This document shows, one piece after another, positions 43,018 to 49,509 of a stretch of DNA of 49,509 bases. Both the position numbers and the translations under genes were made by a program. Position 1 is the first letter of the stretch, and each line of letters begins with the position of its first letter. Source of the DNA: Nitrospirota bacterium (GTDB lineage Bacteria > Nitrospirota > Nitrospiria > JACQBZ01); NCBI GenBank assembly GCA_016200255.1, contig JACQFA010000046.1, forward strand, positions 1-49,509, given 5' to 3'. The notes beneath the pieces are model-generated. The model saw nothing but the letters and a program-made list of their open reading frames with translations, made no database searches and had not been told where the DNA came from.

Positions 43018-45549
43018 ATGGAACGACCGATGGCATGGGCGGCAATTTGTTGTTTGTCCGGTCTTATCCTCCGTGAGATTTTTACCTATTTCCCTTTGAC
43101 CGTTTTTGGTTTTGCAATCATCGTCATCGTATGGATCTATGTCCTTCATGGGCGGGAAGGGAGACCGACAGGTCTTTTTCTGCTTGTCGCCGGCCTGGTG
43201 TTGTTGGGCATGATACGGTTTCAAGTTGCCGCGCCGACTCTTTTGGCCGACGATCCGGGGCGCTTTGTGAGACCGGAACCGCTTCGTGTCATCGGTGTGG
43301 TGGATGAGCCTCTACAGCATGGGCCCGAGAGCACTCTCGTTATTCTTAAAGTCCAATCCGTTCTGTCGGAAGGCGGAGAGCATCCCGTGGGAGGAAGGCT
43401 GCGGCTCACGGTCCGCGATTTTGTCCCGGATATCGAGTACGGCGATCTCGTTTCCCTGGAGACGCGGCTCCGGCCGGTCGCCGGGCTGCGCAATCCGGGA
43501 GGGTTTGATTATGCCGCGGCACTGCAACGGGATGGCATCCGCGCCACGGCCGTGCTTCATCGCCCCGAGGTGTTGACCCGGCTGGCCGCCGGCGGTTTCG
43601 CGCCGTTACGCCGTATCTATGCCTGGCGGGAACAGATCCGGCAGCGGTTGGACGGTTCGCTGTCGCCCGTCTCTTCCTCCATTCTACAATCCATGCTGAT
43701 CGGAGAGACGGGGTCGTTAAGCCCCGAGGTCCGGGAGGCCTTCATGATTTCCGGAACCACCCACCTCCTTTCGATTTCGGGCTCTCATCTGGCCATGGTT
43801 TCGTTCGTGGTGTTTTGGTTGTCCGGGAGAATACTGAAGCGGATGCCGGTCCGATGGCTTTTATCGTCTAGCCGGCGCCTGACCGTCACGCGTCTCAGCG
43901 TACTGATCACGCTCGTTCCGGTCATTTTCTACACACTCCTGGCCGGCGCGCAGGTCGCGACGGTTCGCTCTCTGGTGATGATCCTCGTCTATCTCGCCGC
44001 CGTCTGGTTTCAGCGGGCCGATGATCCGTTGAATGCACTGGCCGTTGCGGCTCTTCTCCTCCTTCTGTGGCAGCCTCAAGCTGTTTTCTCAATCTCGTTT
44101 CAACTGTCCTACATTGCGGTTTTGGCGATGGTGCTGAAGGGAGAGAAACAGAGGCTCCTCCGGGACAACGGGTCCGGCACGGGAGAGGATACCAAAGATG
44201 AACGATCGCAGATCGGGCTGTTATGGGAGAAAGTCCGGGCCTATTTGAGTATGACATTTGCGGCCGGGGTTTCCACGTTGCCGTTGACGGCCTACTACTT
44301 TAATCAGGTCGCCTGGGTCGGTTTCCTGTCCAATCTGATCATCGTTCCTCTGGTCGGGATGGTGATCGTTCCGTTGGGGCTGGCCTGCTCGGTCGGGGCG
44401 ATACTTTTTGGGTCAACGAGCCTGCCGTTGGCCGGACTCAATGATCTGCTCACGCGCGGTCTTTTTTCGATGATCGAGTGGTTCGCCCGGTTTCCTGCGG
44501 CCGAACTGCATGTTCCTTCTCCTCCGGTTCCTGTCTTGATGGCGGTCTACCTGGCCGGTCTTCTTCTGCTCATCGTGCGGGGGAAGCAGGTCCGGACGTG
44601 GAGCGCGATCGGTCTGTGTTTTTTGATCCTAACGGTCTGGATCGCGCGAGTCTGGGCATCCCATCCGGATGGGCGGCTCCGCGTCACCTTCCTCGATGTC
44701 GGGCAGGGGGATGCGGCCTGGATCGAGATGCCGGACGGCAAGACGATGCTGATGGACGGCGGGGGCGCTTACGGAAATTTTGATCTGGGACGACTTGCGG
44801 TCGCGCCCTATCTGTGGAACACCGGCCGTTATAGGATCGACTATCTGGTCGCATCCCATCCCCAGCTGGATCACATGGGGGGCCTGGGCTACCTTGCGAA
44901 GAAATTTAATATCGGCGAGATCTGGACCAACGGGTTGGAAAAAGACGCGGACTTTTATCGCCGGTTCCGGGAGATTGTTTCGGCGAAGGCGATTCCGGAA
45001 AAGCGGATCACGAGTGATGACCGCCCTCTGAATTTGGGCGGCGTGCGGATCTTACCGCTTCATCCTGAAATGGCCGATCCCGATGGACCCGATAATGATC
45101 AATGCCTCGTCATACGGATGGAGTACGGGAAGGAGGCGATACTGTTTACCGGCGACATCGAGCGAGCGGCGGAGCGGGAACTTCTGCGTTGGGGCGATCT
45201 CCTGAAGACCACGGTCCTGAAGGTTCCGCATCACGGGAGCCGGACCTCGATCGACCCCGACTTCCTGTCCCGTGTCGCTCCGGCCGTCGCCGTGATCTCG
45301 GTCGGAGCCCATAATTCCTACCGGCATCCGTCGCCCGAAACCCTCGCGGCTTACGAATCGAAGGGCGCACGGATCTATCGCACGGACCGGGACGGCGCGG
45401 TGATCCTTGAAACGGACGGGATTCGGCGAACGATGCGGACGGTTGCGGACGGCATCGTCCTTGCCGTGCCGCTGCGATGGGATATCACGGCCGGAGAGGC
45501 GGCCAATTGGAGGAAGATCGTCCATCGTTACTGGTCCGGTCCGGCTTGA
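43018..45549 (+). CDS. comEC: DNA uptake channel ComEC/Rec2
   Basis: 843-residue inner-membrane protein carrying single-stranded DNA across during transformation. The N-terminus has the DUF4131 region with two or three helices and an OB-like part. The middle is the polytopic Competence domain (SPVSSSILQSMLIGETGSLS, TTHLLSISGSHLAMVSFVVF). The C-terminus from about residue 557 is a metallo-beta-lactamase-like domain (VTFLDVGQGDAAWIEM, SHPQLDHMGGLGYL, FTGDIERAAERELL, KVPHHGSRTSIDPDFL). The HxxxDH metal motif and later His are present, so it may be an active nuclease. A sigma54 promoter precedes it and the gene for a PilB-type ATPase follows. Confidence 0.95.
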   Translation: MERPMAWAAICCLSGLILREIFTYFPLTVFGFAIIVIVWIYVLHGREGRPTGLFLLVAGLVLLGMIRFQVAAPTLLADDPGRFVRPEPLRVIGVVDEPLQHGPESTLVILKVQSVLSEGGEHPVGGRLRLTVRDFVPDIEYGDLVSLETRLRPVAGLRNPGGFDYAAALQRDGIRATAVLHRPEVLTRLAAGGFAPLRRIYAWREQIRQRLDGSLSPVSSSILQSMLIGETGSLSPEVREAFMISGTTHLLSISGSHLAMVSFVVFWLSGRILKRMPVRWLLSSSRRLTVTRLSVLITLVPVIFYTLLAGAQVATVRSLVMILVYLAAVWFQRADDPLNALAVAALLLLLWQPQAVFSISFQLSYIAVLAMVLKGEKQRLLRDNGSGTGEDTKDERSQIGLLWEKVRAYLSMTFAAGVSTLPLTAYYFNQVAWVGFLSNLIIVPLVGMVIVPLGLACSVGAILFGSTSLPLAGLNDLLTRGLFSMIEWFARFPAAELHVPSPPVPVLMAVYLAGLLLLIVRGKQVRTWSAIGLCFLILTVWIARVWASHPDGRLRVTFLDVGQGDAAWIEMPDGKTMLMDGGGAYGNFDLGRLAVAPYLWNTGRYRIDYLVASHPQLDHMGGLGYLAKKFNIGEIWTNGLEKDADFYRRFREIVSAKAIPEKRITSDDRPLNLGGVRILPLHPEMADPDGPDNDQCLVIRMEYGKEAILFTGDIERAAERELLRWGDLLKTTVLKVPHHGSRTSIDPDFLSRVAPAVAVISVGAHNSYRHPSPETLAAYESKGARIYRTDRDGAVILETDGIRRTMRTVADGIVLAVPLRWDITAGEAANWRKIVHRYWSGPA

Positions 45550-45574
45550 CAAAGAGGGGGCCGTTCTCTATAGT
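45546..45574 (+). promoter_or_regulatory. Sigma70 promoter of the PilB-like ATPase gene
   Basis: TTGACA (45546-45551), a 17-base spacer and TATAGT (45569-45574) begin inside the last bases of comEC. The start near 45581 leaves about 27 bases before ATG 45608. Confidence 0.7.
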
Positions 45575-45607
45575 CAACAGATCCTGGGCGTTTTAAAAAG
45601 GGGATCC

Positions 45608-47563
45608 ATGGCCGAGAGCGAATCCCAAAAACAGATGGCCGAGTTTAAAGGCAAAAAGCGTCTGGGCGATTTTCTTTTTGAAGCGAAACTGATCAGCCAT
45701 GATCAGCTCACGCGGGCGCTGGCCGAGCAGAAACGGCTGGGGAAAAAACTCGGGGAGACCCTGATCACGCTGCGCATCATTTCCGAGCAGGTGCTGACCG
45801 AGGCGCTCTCGAACAATCTGGGGTATCCCTTCGTGGATCTCAGTTCCACGGCGCTGGAACCCGACATCGTCATGGCGATTCCGGAGACCCTGGCCAAGAA
45901 GCAATGCGCCATCCCCGTTTCGTTGGAAAATAAGACGCTGACCGTCGCCATGGTCGATCCGCTCGACTACGAATGCCTGCGGGATCTCGGGTTCGCCAGC
46001 GGCTTCCGCATCCAGCCGGTCATTGCGACGCGCAAGGACATCCTGGAGGCGATCGATCGTTACTATAACCTGAATACCTCCGTCGAGAGCATCGTTCAGG
46101 AAACGGCCCAGGACTACGACGAATCCCTTCTCCAGATCATTCCCGAAATCAGCCCCAACGCGGCGGACGCCCAATCGCTGGAGGAGCGAAGCCGCCTGGC
46201 CCCGGTCATCCGCCTGGCCAACCTGATCATGACCAAGGCCATCCGGCAGCGGGCCAGCGATATTCATATCGAGCCGTCTCAGCGTGATTTTCGTGTGCGG
46301 TACCGGATCGACGGCCTGCTCAAGGAAGATCTCCGTCTGCCCAAATGGATACAGGGGGCGTTGATATCCCGGATGAAGATCCTTGGAAAACTGGACATCG
46401 CCGAACGCCGGATGCCCCAGGACGGCGCGGTGCGCGTGAGGTCGGATACCCGGGAGATCGACCTCCGGCTTTCCACCCTTCCGACCCAGTACGGCGAGAA
46501 GATGGTGATCCGCGTGCTGGACCAGGGACGGATGGTGGTTTCGCTCGATACCCTGGGCATCTCACCCAGGAACCTGGCGATGCTGCGATCGCTGATGAAG
46601 CGCAAGCAGGGGATCATTCTGGTCACCGGTCCGACCGGCAGCGGAAAGACGACGACGCTCTACTCGATGATCCATGCCATGCGGGACGAGGTGACGAATA
46701 TCATCACGGTGGAGGATCCCATCGAGTACAGCCTGGACGGGATCAGTCAGGTCCAGGTCAACGCGGCCATCGGGCTGACCTTCGCCAGCTGCCTGAGATC
46801 CATCCTTCGGCAGGATCCGAACGTGATACTGATCGGCGAGATCCGTGACCTGGAAACGGCCGAGATCGCCTTCCGGGCCGCCATGACCGGCCATCTGGTC
46901 TTTACAACCGTCCACACGAATGACGCGCCCTCCACCATCACGCGACTGGTCGATCTCGGCGTGCCCCGATACCTGGTCGGCTCGCTCGTGATGGGCGTGA
47001 TCGCGCAGCGCCTCGTGCGCTGCGTCTGCCCGCGGTGCAAGACCGTGATGCCGCCTCCGGTCGAAAGCCTGGTGAGTTTGAAAATCCCGGTCGATTCCGT
47101 AAAAGATGTGCCTTTTTATTACGGCAAGGGCTGCGCCCACTGCTCTTATCTCGGCTATCACGGCCGGACCGGGATGTATGAGGTGATGGAAATGACCCCG
47201 CGGCTCCGGGAACTCGTCGCGGCCGGTGCGGACGAGCAGGACCTGCGGTCCACGGCGCTGGCCTCCAAGATGAGTTCATTGGGCGAGGACGGGCTGGCCA
47301 AGGTGAAGGAGGGGATCACGACGATCGAGGAGCTGCTGCGCGTGATCGAGATCCGCGAGGATCTGCAAACCTTCTGCGTGAAATGCGGAAAGTCCATCCA
47401 TATCGATTTCCAGGTCTGCCCGTACTGCTCCAACGCCGTCACGCATCACTGCCATGCCTGCGGCAAGCCGCTTCAACCCGAATGGATCATCTGCCCCTAC
47501 TGCCGCCACCGCGTCGGCGGCGCCGTCCCTCCGTCCGCCTTGCCCAAGCCGAGACCGGCCTGA
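45608..47563 (+). CDS. pilB: PilB/GspE-type secretion ATPase with N-terminal MshEN domain and C-terminal double zinc ribbon
   Basis: 651-residue assembly ATPase for type IV pili or type II secretion. An MshEN-type c-di-GMP-binding region occupies residues about 18-120, with two RLG/KLG motifs (RLGDFLFEAKLISHDQLTRA and KLGETLITLRIISEQVL); the usual Gly of each is Lys or Arg. The ATPase core has GPTGSGKTTTLYSM (Walker A, about 340), the Asp box DIHIEPSQRDFRVRYRIDG, Walker B IILR/ILIGEIRDLETAE and a His box TVHTNDAPSTI. The tetra-Cys zinc site CPRC...CAHC is intact. Beyond it, residues 590-636 add two further CxxC pairs of zinc-ribbon type, which is unusual. ATG 45608 was chosen over the frame running back into comEC. 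Confidence 0.92.
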   Translation: MAESESQKQMAEFKGKKRLGDFLFEAKLISHDQLTRALAEQKRLGKKLGETLITLRIISEQVLTEALSNNLGYPFVDLSSTALEPDIVMAIPETLAKKQCAIPVSLENKTLTVAMVDPLDYECLRDLGFASGFRIQPVIATRKDILEAIDRYYNLNTSVESIVQETAQDYDESLLQIIPEISPNAADAQSLEERSRLAPVIRLANLIMTKAIRQRASDIHIEPSQRDFRVRYRIDGLLKEDLRLPKWIQGALISRMKILGKLDIAERRMPQDGAVRVRSDTREIDLRLSTLPTQYGEKMVIRVLDQGRMVVSLDTLGISPRNLAMLRSLMKRKQGIILVTGPTGSGKTTTLYSMIHAMRDEVTNIITVEDPIEYSLDGISQVQVNAAIGLTFASCLRSILRQDPNVILIGEIRDLETAEIAFRAAMTGHLVFTTVHTNDAPSTITRLVDLGVPRYLVGSLVMGVIAQRLVRCVCPRCKTVMPPPVESLVSLKIPVDSVKDVPFYYGKGCAHCSYLGYHGRTGMYEVMEMTPRLRELVAAGADEQDLRSTALASKMSSLGEDGLAKVKEGITTIEELLRVIEIREDLQTFCVKCGKSIHIDFQVCPYCSNAVTHHCHACGKPLQPEWIICPYCRHRVGGAVPPSALPKPRPA

Positions 47564-47658
47564 ACTTTTCCAAAAGGACGCATATATTCGATCTGCTATC
47601 TATTATATATATTATATATATAGGGGCCGGGGGGCTATTTGCCTCACTCCTCAATCTA

Positions 47659-47801
47659 TTGACTTTTTACCCGCTTCTTGTATACTCGCCCTTATCCTGC
47701 CACGTTGTCCTTCGTATTAGCTGATCCGAATTTCCGCGCGCCCAAACGCGGCCGCTTCCGGGGGGAAGGCGATCCGAGAGTTTTGGGAAGGGGAGAAGAC
47801 C
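47659..47801 (+). repeat. Promoter-leader repeat unit, copy 1 (upstream of hemerythrin)
   Basis: 143-base unit repeated at 48309-48449. It starts with a sigma70 promoter (TTGACT 47659-47664, 16-base spacer, TATACT 47681-47686). It then has a leader with a possible hairpin CCGCG-loop-CGCGG, a second stem CGCTTCC-GGGG-GGAAGGCG, and a long-range pair CCCAAAC/GTTTTGGG enclosing the second stem. The copies differ by scattered substitutions and one 2-base gap that falls in the first hairpin's loop. It gives a leader of about 110 bases before the hemerythrin gene. Confidence 0.8.
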
Positions 47802-47824
47802 ATATTTTTTTTGCGGGGGTCACG

Positions 47825-48259
47825 ATGGCCAATCTAATCGAAAATCTTGTCGCTGAGCATCGGCGGCTTTCGGCTCTGACCGGGGAGATGGGGAGGATGA
47901 TCAAGGGTCTCAGGGACCCCGTGCCTCCGGTCTTTCAGGAAAAATTCCGGAGGGCCATCGATCCGCTGATTGAATTGCTCGTGGTCCATGGTGAATTGGA
48001 GGCGAGAGAGCTCTTCCCGATCCTCCGAAAGCGCAACCCGGAAGCCAATCAATGGCAGGTCCGGATGGTGGAGGCCCAGGACGAGATGATCCTGGCCGAA
48101 GCCAGGCATTTTCAGGAACTTTTTGCCGGCGCGCCCTCGCCGGTACCCGCCGCGCGGATCAAGGAAAGCGGAGCCCACCTCGACCGCCGGATCGATGAAC
48201 ATATCATGATCGAGGAGCAGAATCTCTTTACCATGCTTGAAGGTTCGCCGCCCGGATAA
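47825..48259 (+). CDS. Hemerythrin HHE-domain protein
   Basis: 144-residue four-helix bundle of the hemerythrin HHE cation-binding family. Candidate diiron ligands are His12 in AEHRRL, His55 and Glu59 in HGELE, His95, His118 and His126 with Glu130 in HIMIE. Such proteins bind oxygen or nitric oxide, or handle iron, in the cytoplasm; the exact job is open. ATG 47825 follows GGGGGT by 4 bases. The open frame extends into the leader but is not protein-like there. The gene stands alone, flanked by two copies of the same promoter-leader unit, the upstream one in position to express it. Confidence 0.85.
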   Translation: MANLIENLVAEHRRLSALTGEMGRMIKGLRDPVPPVFQEKFRRAIDPLIELLVVHGELEARELFPILRKRNPEANQWQVRMVEAQDEMILAEARHFQELFAGAPSPVPAARIKESGAHLDRRIDEHIMIEEQNLFTMLEGSPPG

Positions 48260-48308
48260 AAACCGTCCCCGTTTCTTTTCCTGAAAGCCCGGCGCACCGG
48301 CCATGCCC

Positions 48309-48449
48309 TTGACTTTTTACCCGCTTCTTGTATACTCGCCCTTGTCCTGCCGCTTTATCCTCAATATTTTCCGATCTGAATTTCCGCGCCCAAACGCGGC
48401 CGCTTCCGGGGGGAAAGCGAGCTGAGGGTTTTGGGAAGGGGAGAGAACC
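48309..48449 (+). repeat. Promoter-leader repeat unit, copy 2 (downstream of hemerythrin)
   Basis: 141-base direct repeat of 47659-47801, 650 bases further on. The promoter boxes (TTGACT 48309-48314, TATACT 48331-48336) and the 35 bases around them are identical apart from one change just after. The leader keeps CCGCG/CGCGG, the CGCTTCC/GGAAAGCG stem (with a bulge at the same place) and CCCAAAC/GTTTTGGG. No full gene follows; a further promoter and a truncated small frame do. Confidence 0.8.
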
Positions 48450-48457
48450 GTCTTGTA

Positions 48458-48486
48458 TTGACCCGTTCGAACCAAAAAGGTATGAT
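48458..48486 (+). promoter_or_regulatory. Candidate sigma70 promoter before the truncated small frame
   Basis: TTGACC (48458-48463), a 17-base spacer and TATGAT (48481-48486), directly after repeat copy 2. It would drive the small frame at 48576. Confidence 0.45.
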
Positions 48487-48575
48487 CCGTTATAATATTC
48501 CTCCGGCGCGGGCCGCCCCTGCCGTCTTGAATTCCTAAACACGGTCACATCCGTCGGAGGGAGAGGAACGCTTCC

Positions 48576-48656
48576 ATGATCCGCCTCGATTCTATCATCT
48601 CTTATAAAGCATTCAGCCGAAACTTGTCTTATTGCTCTCAGCTCCAAATGAGTTGA
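48576..48656 (+). pseudogene. Probable 5' remnant of a lost gene (26 codons)
   Basis: A small frame (MIRLDSIISYKAF...) with a strong purine-rich ribosome site (GGAGGGAGAGGA, 8 bases before ATG) and a promoter about 95 bases upstream. Its first six codons are GC-rich like the surrounding chromosome, and from about 48595 the base composition turns AT-rich and the frame ends. This looks like the start of a normal gene cut off by insertion of the AT-rich block that carries the DUF262 gene. A genuine 26-residue peptide is the alternative; I recognise no family. Confidence 0.4.
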
Positions 48657-48746
48657 ATCATTCGCGAAAATGATGTTAGAAGAACAAATAAAAAATCGAC
48701 CTGCCTTCCCTAAACTAACCGGCCGTTGGCCTATGGAGAGACTTTG

Positions 48747-49403
48747 ATGAGTATTGCCCTCGAGAAGCTTGCTTCTGAAATCGAAGATGAATATTCAGAT
48801 TCTTCACCGTATAAGATAATTTCATTCCCTGCAGATTTTACACTCAAAGGACTACACGAGAAGTTTATTTCCAAGGAGATTATAGTTCCCCAATTCCAAA
48901 GACAGTATGTTTGGAACATTGAGCGCGCGAGTAAACTCATAGAATCATTCCTGCTGGGCCTTCCAGTACCCGGAATTTTTCTTTATAGAGAAAAGAATTC
49001 ACAGAAATTGATGGTTATAGATGGGCAACAAAGACTTAAGAGCATTTTTGGTTTTTTAAATGGTAAATTTCCTGACACAAATAATCGTTTTTGTTTGAAA
49101 AGTGTCAGAACGACGTGGAATGGAAAATCATATGAAAAGTTGGAAGAGTCGGATCAGATTAAACTTAGAGACTCGGTTTTGAGGGCTATTATAATTGAAC
49201 AAATTGATCCTGCAGATCATTCCAGTATGTTTCATATTTTCGAGCGCTTAAACACCGGAGGAATGAGTTTAAGGCCGCAAGAAGTACGTAACTGCATTCA
49301 CCAGGGTCCTCTTAACGATCTGTTAAATAAACTTAATCAATATAAGCCATGGAGGGAAATCGTCGGGTGGGTTCTACCCCGTTTCCACGGACGGTTGAGT
49401 TAA
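48747..49403 (+). pseudogene. DUF262-domain protein, truncated by an insertion element
   Basis: 218 codons of a DUF262 (ParB/sulfiredoxin-like nuclease fold) protein. Motifs are IVPQFQRQYVWN (about 46-57), the signature DGQQRL in LMVIDGQQRLKSIFGFLNG (about 88-106) and FERLNTGGMSLRPQEVRNC (about 165-183). DUF262 proteins usually run well past 300 residues and occur in defence systems such as GmrSD and in stand-alone phage-resistance genes. Residues 208-218 are read from the terminal repeat of an insertion element that begins at 49368, so the C-terminal part is lost. The gene is AT-rich, unlike its neighbours, which points to horizontal gain. ATG 48747 follows GGAGAG by 8 bases. Confidence 0.8.
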
Positions 49404-49509
49404 GAGTAACTCTTTCTGTTTAGCTTCTTCAAGTCGGCGCCTGCGTCTGGGATTGTGAAACCGCTCGATGTAATCAAAAATATCCACTCTGGCTTCGGCC
49501 CGAGTCCGG
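49368..49509 (-). mobile_element. IS3-family-like insertion sequence, one end (continues beyond window)
   Basis: The element begins with TGGGTTCTACCCCGTTTCCA, a TG-starting terminus of IS3-family style, exactly where the DUF262 reading frame loses family similarity. The transposase stop codon is only a few bases inside this end, as is usual for the family. The other end and any target duplication are outside the window. Confidence 0.75.
49374..49509 (-). CDS. IS3-family-like transposase (OrfB), C-terminal 45 residues
   Basis: Only the C-terminal end is visible, on the minus strand, entering from the right edge. It reads RTRAEARVDIFDYIERFHNP, then an Arg-rich stretch, and ends in LTQPSVETG. 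The segment EARxDIFDYIERFHNPRR is the end of the rve integrase core of IS3-group OrfB proteins, just after the catalytic Glu, and the PSVETG ending is common in this group. The catalytic DDE residues are outside the window. The subgroup cannot be assigned. Confidence 0.8.
   Translation of the reverse strand, partial: RTRAEARVDIFDYIERFHNPRRRRRLEEAKQKELLLTQPSVETG

Noticed and set aside
43586..45549. Reading the comEC metallo-beta-lactamase part as a separate gene
   Set aside because: The frame is continuous from ATG 43018, and the order of domains is the normal full-length ComEC/Rec2 arrangement.
45407..45607. N-terminal extension of the PilB-like ATPase into comEC
   Set aside because: The extension is read-through in another frame of comEC, lacks similarity to the family, and precedes the predicted transcription start.
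47564..47640. TATATATTATATATATA tract after the PilB-like gene as a possible origin or terminator
   Set aside because: No DnaA-box cluster, no GC-rich stem followed by a T-run and no repeated iterons; it is simply low-complexity AT sequence ahead of the promoter-leader repeat.

Overview
The window reads as a chromosomal segment of a GC-rich, Gram-negative-type bacterium. Peptidoglycan is predicted to contain meso-diaminopimelate (MurE has a DNPR motif). A PBP1B-type synthase, lipoproteins, a multiheme cytochrome, CcsA-type cytochrome c maturation and a hemA-hemC-cobA/hemD-hemB cluster are present. Gene content and order look most like Nitrospirota or a neighbouring phylum. That placement is inference from synteny and protein style; no rRNA gene is present to confirm it.

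Layout. (1) 1-6614, minus strand: a very tight sulfur-carrier operon. It runs from a ThiS-cysteine synthase fusion through an E1-like adenylyltransferase, a threonine-synthase-like PLP enzyme, a MoaD/ThiS-like carrier with a blocked C-terminus, a NIL-domain protein, a second E1-like enzyme and a JAMM (M67) peptidase, and ends in a PBP1B gene cut by the window edge. It looks like a protein-thiocarboxylate route to cysteine and probably homocysteine. (2) 6615-6901: divergent control region with a sigma70 promoter and a four-repeat MraZ operator. (3) 6902-27540, plus strand: a complete dcw cluster (mraZ, rsmH, ftsL, ftsI, murE, murF, mraY, murD, ftsW, murG, murC, murB, ddl, ftsQ, ftsA, ftsZ), then pgeF, yggS, yggT, divIVA, an orphan HicB and yggU. 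(4) 27550-41059, minus strand: a tetraheme cytochrome, then (listed against transcription) glmM, ybbR, cdaA, folP, ftsH, hpt, ribF and the haem genes hemB, cobA/hemD, hemC, hemA, ccsA. (5) 41272-42836, plus strand: two bifunctional-nuclease (DUF151) paralogues flanking a lipoprotein. (6) 42837-47563: comEC behind a textbook sigma54 promoter, and a PilB/GspE-type ATPase with an extra C-terminal double zinc ribbon behind its own sigma70 promoter. (7) 47564-49509: an accessory end with a hemerythrin flanked by two ~142-bp copies of a promoter-leader unit, a truncated small frame, an AT-rich foreign DUF262 gene, and an IS3-like element that has cut that gene.

Regions 3 and 4 together supply envelope growth: lipid II synthesis and septation from dcw, and UDP-GlcNAc precursor supply through GlmM, next to the CdaA/YbbR cyclic-di-AMP module. 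The most unusual features are the sulfur-carrier operon, in which both carriers need proteolysis before they can be activated, the duplicated structured leader around the hemerythrin, the sigma54 promoter of comEC, and an apparent single-base lesion at the start of rsmH. No tRNA, rRNA or CRISPR array was seen. No intergenic gap exceeds about 300 bases.
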